NCBI RefSeq assembly: GCF_901709675.1
Contig: NC_051100.1
Coordinates: 10,016,786-10,080,785 of the forward strand
Length of the DNA: 64,000 nucleotides
Direction: 5' to 3'
DNA from: Syngnathus acus
Taxonomy: Eukaryota; Chordata; Actinopteri; Syngnathiformes; Syngnathidae
Each line of letters begins with the position of its first letter. Position 1 is the stretch's first letter. Under the pieces are notes generated by a model that saw nothing but the letters and a program-made list of their open reading frames with translations, had not been told where the DNA came from and ran no database searches. Below, in pieces: positions 62,588 through 64,000 of this stretch. A program made the translations under genes and the position numbers.

Positions 62588-62815
62588 TCAGTTGTCCACC
62601 TTCTTGTGCATGTTGAGAAGGCAGAGCACACAGCCTACGATGGCTTCCTTGGACTCTTGGGAGCTGACACGTTCCCAGACGTGGCGCAGAGCTGTGCCGA
62701 TGTGCGTGACGGCTGAAGAGAGGCTTCTCCTGAGGAACTGGACCAATGAGCCAACCAGACTGCTACTGAGGAGCCTGATAACCAGGGACCGCAGCAGGAT
62801 GAAAACTGCTGGCAT
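62588..62815 (-). CDS. mymx: Myomixer (minion, myomerger), muscle fusion micropeptide
   Basis: A 75-codon, uninterrupted ORF that I recognise as myomixer. Myomixer is a small membrane protein made in differentiating muscle cells that acts with myomaker to complete myoblast fusion. The product starts MPAVFILLRSLVIRLLSSSL, a hydrophobic N-terminal segment (about residues 3-27) that would insert in the membrane. Cationic, amphipathic helix follows (FLRRSLSSAVTHIG, HVWERVSSQESKE), then AIVGCVLCLL at 58-67, which fits the family's conserved AxLyCxL motif (Ala58, Gly61, Cys62, Leu64; Val replaces Leu at 60). Mammalian proteins have 84 residues and fish forms are similar or shorter. Codon use is strongly C/G-ending, unlike the chance ORFs nearby. 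The ATG follows a splice acceptor-like site at 62988-62987. The neighbour on the same strand is the spectrin/PH gene, 144 bases downstream. Confidence 0.85.
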   Translation of the reverse strand: MPAVFILLRSLVIRLLSSSLVGSLVQFLRRSLSSAVTHIGTALRHVWERVSSQESKEAIVGCVLCLLNMHKKVDN

Positions 62816-62986
62816 GCTGCCTGAGTGACTTTCTGCTTGGAGTGAAAAAAAAAGCTCTTGGAAGGAGGGGGAGAGCAGAGGGTTGGTTCAAGAGAGGATG
62901 AAGTCACCACCTCTCCATTCTCTCTCTTTTTCTCGCTGTAAGGAGCTCGGAGGGGGCTGAGAAGCCTTTGGATGTCAAAACTCCAG
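62816..62986 (-). other. mymx: Probable mymx 5' UTR
   Basis: A tract of T followed by CAG (AG at 62988-62987) makes a strong acceptor on the minus strand and would open an exon carrying this leader and the mymx ORF. A matching donor (GAAG then GTGTGT) lies at 63083-63082, giving a possible 97-base intron. Alternatively the gene has an unspliced leader that begins nearby. Confidence 0.4.
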
Positions 62987-63350
62987 CTGAAAAAAAAAGT
63001 TCACCAGAGACTGAGTTAAAAGTTTGAATACTCTTCAGAGTCCATCCTGTATGAGATAATATCCTCAGAGTAATCACACACACCTTCTTTCTGGTTTCGT
63101 TTGAGGAACAGAATCTGGGAGTAGACGAGGCTTTTCTGAAGCGTATCTGATGCTCCACTGAGCTCGGTCTGCCCACCGTCTGACCAGAAGTGAGAGTGAA
63201 GCCCACAGACACCTGCCTTGACCTTCCTCCATCTGCAGGAAACAGTTGTCACGCAGGTTCTCGAACACAACCTCCCGTCATTCATCTCCTCCAGCTTGAC
63301 GAGCGGCTGGCAGTTGCACACGTGCGAGGCCGATAGCAGCCGAGCAGATG
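62984..63350. promoter_or_regulatory. mymx: E-box cluster upstream of mymx
   Basis: CANNTG motifs occur as CAGCTG (62984-62989), CACCTG (63210-63215), CATCTG (63230-63235), CAGTTG (63243-63248 and 63311-63316), CACGTG (63319-63324) and CAGATG (63345-63350). MyoD and myogenin bind CAGCTG and CACCTG types, and mammalian Mymx is driven by such factors. E-boxes are common by chance, so this is suggestive only. Confidence 0.4.
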
Positions 63351-63387
63351 CCGACCCCGTGACTACCGCTCCTATGGCAGCGCACAT
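63016..63387 (-). other. Unrecognised 123-codon ORF upstream of mymx
   Basis: The ORF starts MCAAIGAVVTGSASARLLSA and ends at a TAA at 63018-63016. The segment is more GC-rich than its surroundings. I recognise no domain. It may be a 5' UTR exon of mymx or promoter DNA: if spliced at 63084 to 62986 the frame continues to a stop at 62904, before the mymx ATG, making it an upstream ORF. A second frame in the same DNA is also open, which argues against a real protein. Confidence 0.25.
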
Positions 63388-63399
63388 GTCAGGCTGACT

Positions 63400-64000
63400 G
63401 ATTGGAATGTTATGGGTGGGGTGCTTCTGTCCAAGCAGCGGGGGATTACTGAAGAGGGCAGAGAGCAGAGAAACTATTTGTGTTGCGTAAAAGAGACGTA
63501 CTCAAAAAAGGAACTCTCACTTTTCACTCCTTTGCCCTCCCTCTGAGTTGAAGACATCACCAGGTCAGAAGGTCACCCTCTCAATAATTTAAGATGACAC
63601 AAGATGAAACAAAAACAAACACATATATACATAGTACAATTAATTATATCAATTACATTGATCAAATCCAACAATTTAAGATCAATTTACAGATGTATAA
63701 CATTTCTTTAAATCTTGACTTAGAAGAGAAATTGATTTGAAAACATTATGCTCCTACAAATGACACATAACTTTATTGATCCCGGTGATTAATTTTCGTT
63801 TGGATGCAGATTCATTATATTCCAACACATAACAAATAGTTGTTGTTGCTTGATACTGCTCTTATTAGCTATTACTTTTAAATCAAACTCAACCTTTTAT
63901 ATGATGCAATTTGGAGTGCATTTTAGAACATATAATATAGTGCTCATTATAAATAATGTTCTCCAATGATTTTTAATTCAAAATTGTAATACTGCACGTA
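63400..64000. other. AT-rich end of window, no gene seen
   Basis: Upstream of the mymx region the sequence becomes AT-rich. The text 'aactttattgatcccggtga' near 63770-63789 resembles the 3' tail of a common fish retroposon, but it is short. No coding content is evident. Confidence 0.45.

Noticed and set aside
62446-62631. 61-codon minus-strand ORF as an upstream coding extension of the spectrin/PH gene
   Set aside because: It opens with GTG, not ATG, and an in-frame stop lies just upstream, so it cannot supply a start. It overlaps the 3' end of mymx in another frame.
1-64000. Prokaryotic-type systems: operons, CRISPR arrays, phage or plasmid functions
   Set aside because: The split genes, transposons and named vertebrate proteins show animal nuclear DNA. 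No spaced direct-repeat array or bacterial gene was seen.
1-64000. tRNA, rRNA or microRNA genes
   Set aside because: The only tRNA-like sequence is the head of the SINE at 56273, which lacks a full tRNA fold. No other RNA gene could be supported by eye.

Overview
The window is vertebrate nuclear DNA, almost certainly from a percomorph (ray-finned) fish. Genes are split by GT-AG introns, one coding exon is very long, and the AT-rich introns and intergenic DNA carry short DNA transposons, a tRNA-derived SINE and microsatellites typical of teleosts. Four genes can be named from their protein sequence: sipa1l2, map10, ntpcr and mymx. A fifth, a 34-exon spectrin-repeat/PH-domain gene, can be assembled completely but not named.

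Layout. From 1 to about 27.95 kb lies the 5' part of sipa1l2 on the minus strand: one long first coding exon (1848-3348, with 5' UTR to 3605), a roughly 24 kb intron, and a probable non-coding first exon ending at 27768. A 1 kb promoter-like gap then leads to map10 on the plus strand, whose coding region is uninterrupted (28971-31238). ntpcr follows on the plus strand in five exons (31806-35043). SIPA1L2-MAP10-NTPCR is also the order on human chromosome 1q42, but PCNX2, the next gene in human, is not seen here.

From 35.4 to 38.9 kb I see no gene, only decayed repeats. From 62443 down to 38980 runs the large minus-strand gene. Its 34 inferred exons have matching phases throughout and encode 2309 residues: a disordered N-terminus, a spectrin-repeat-like coiled-coil region, a 630-residue disordered region from one exon, a PH domain and a lysine-rich tail like that of beta-spectrins. 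Immediately upstream, only 144 bases from its start codon and on the same strand, is a 75-codon ORF (62588-62815) that I recognise as mymx (myomixer/minion/myomerger), the muscle-cell fusion micropeptide.

Mobile DNA. There are five copies of a TA-flanked, Tc1/mariner-like MITE with several interior types, three copies of a hAT-like element (one inserted 10 bases from a splice donor), a well-preserved tRNA-derived SINE with a 13-base target-site duplication, and several decayed fragments of the same SINE-like sequence. All exon borders were read by eye from splice signals and phase, and no alignment or transcript evidence was available.
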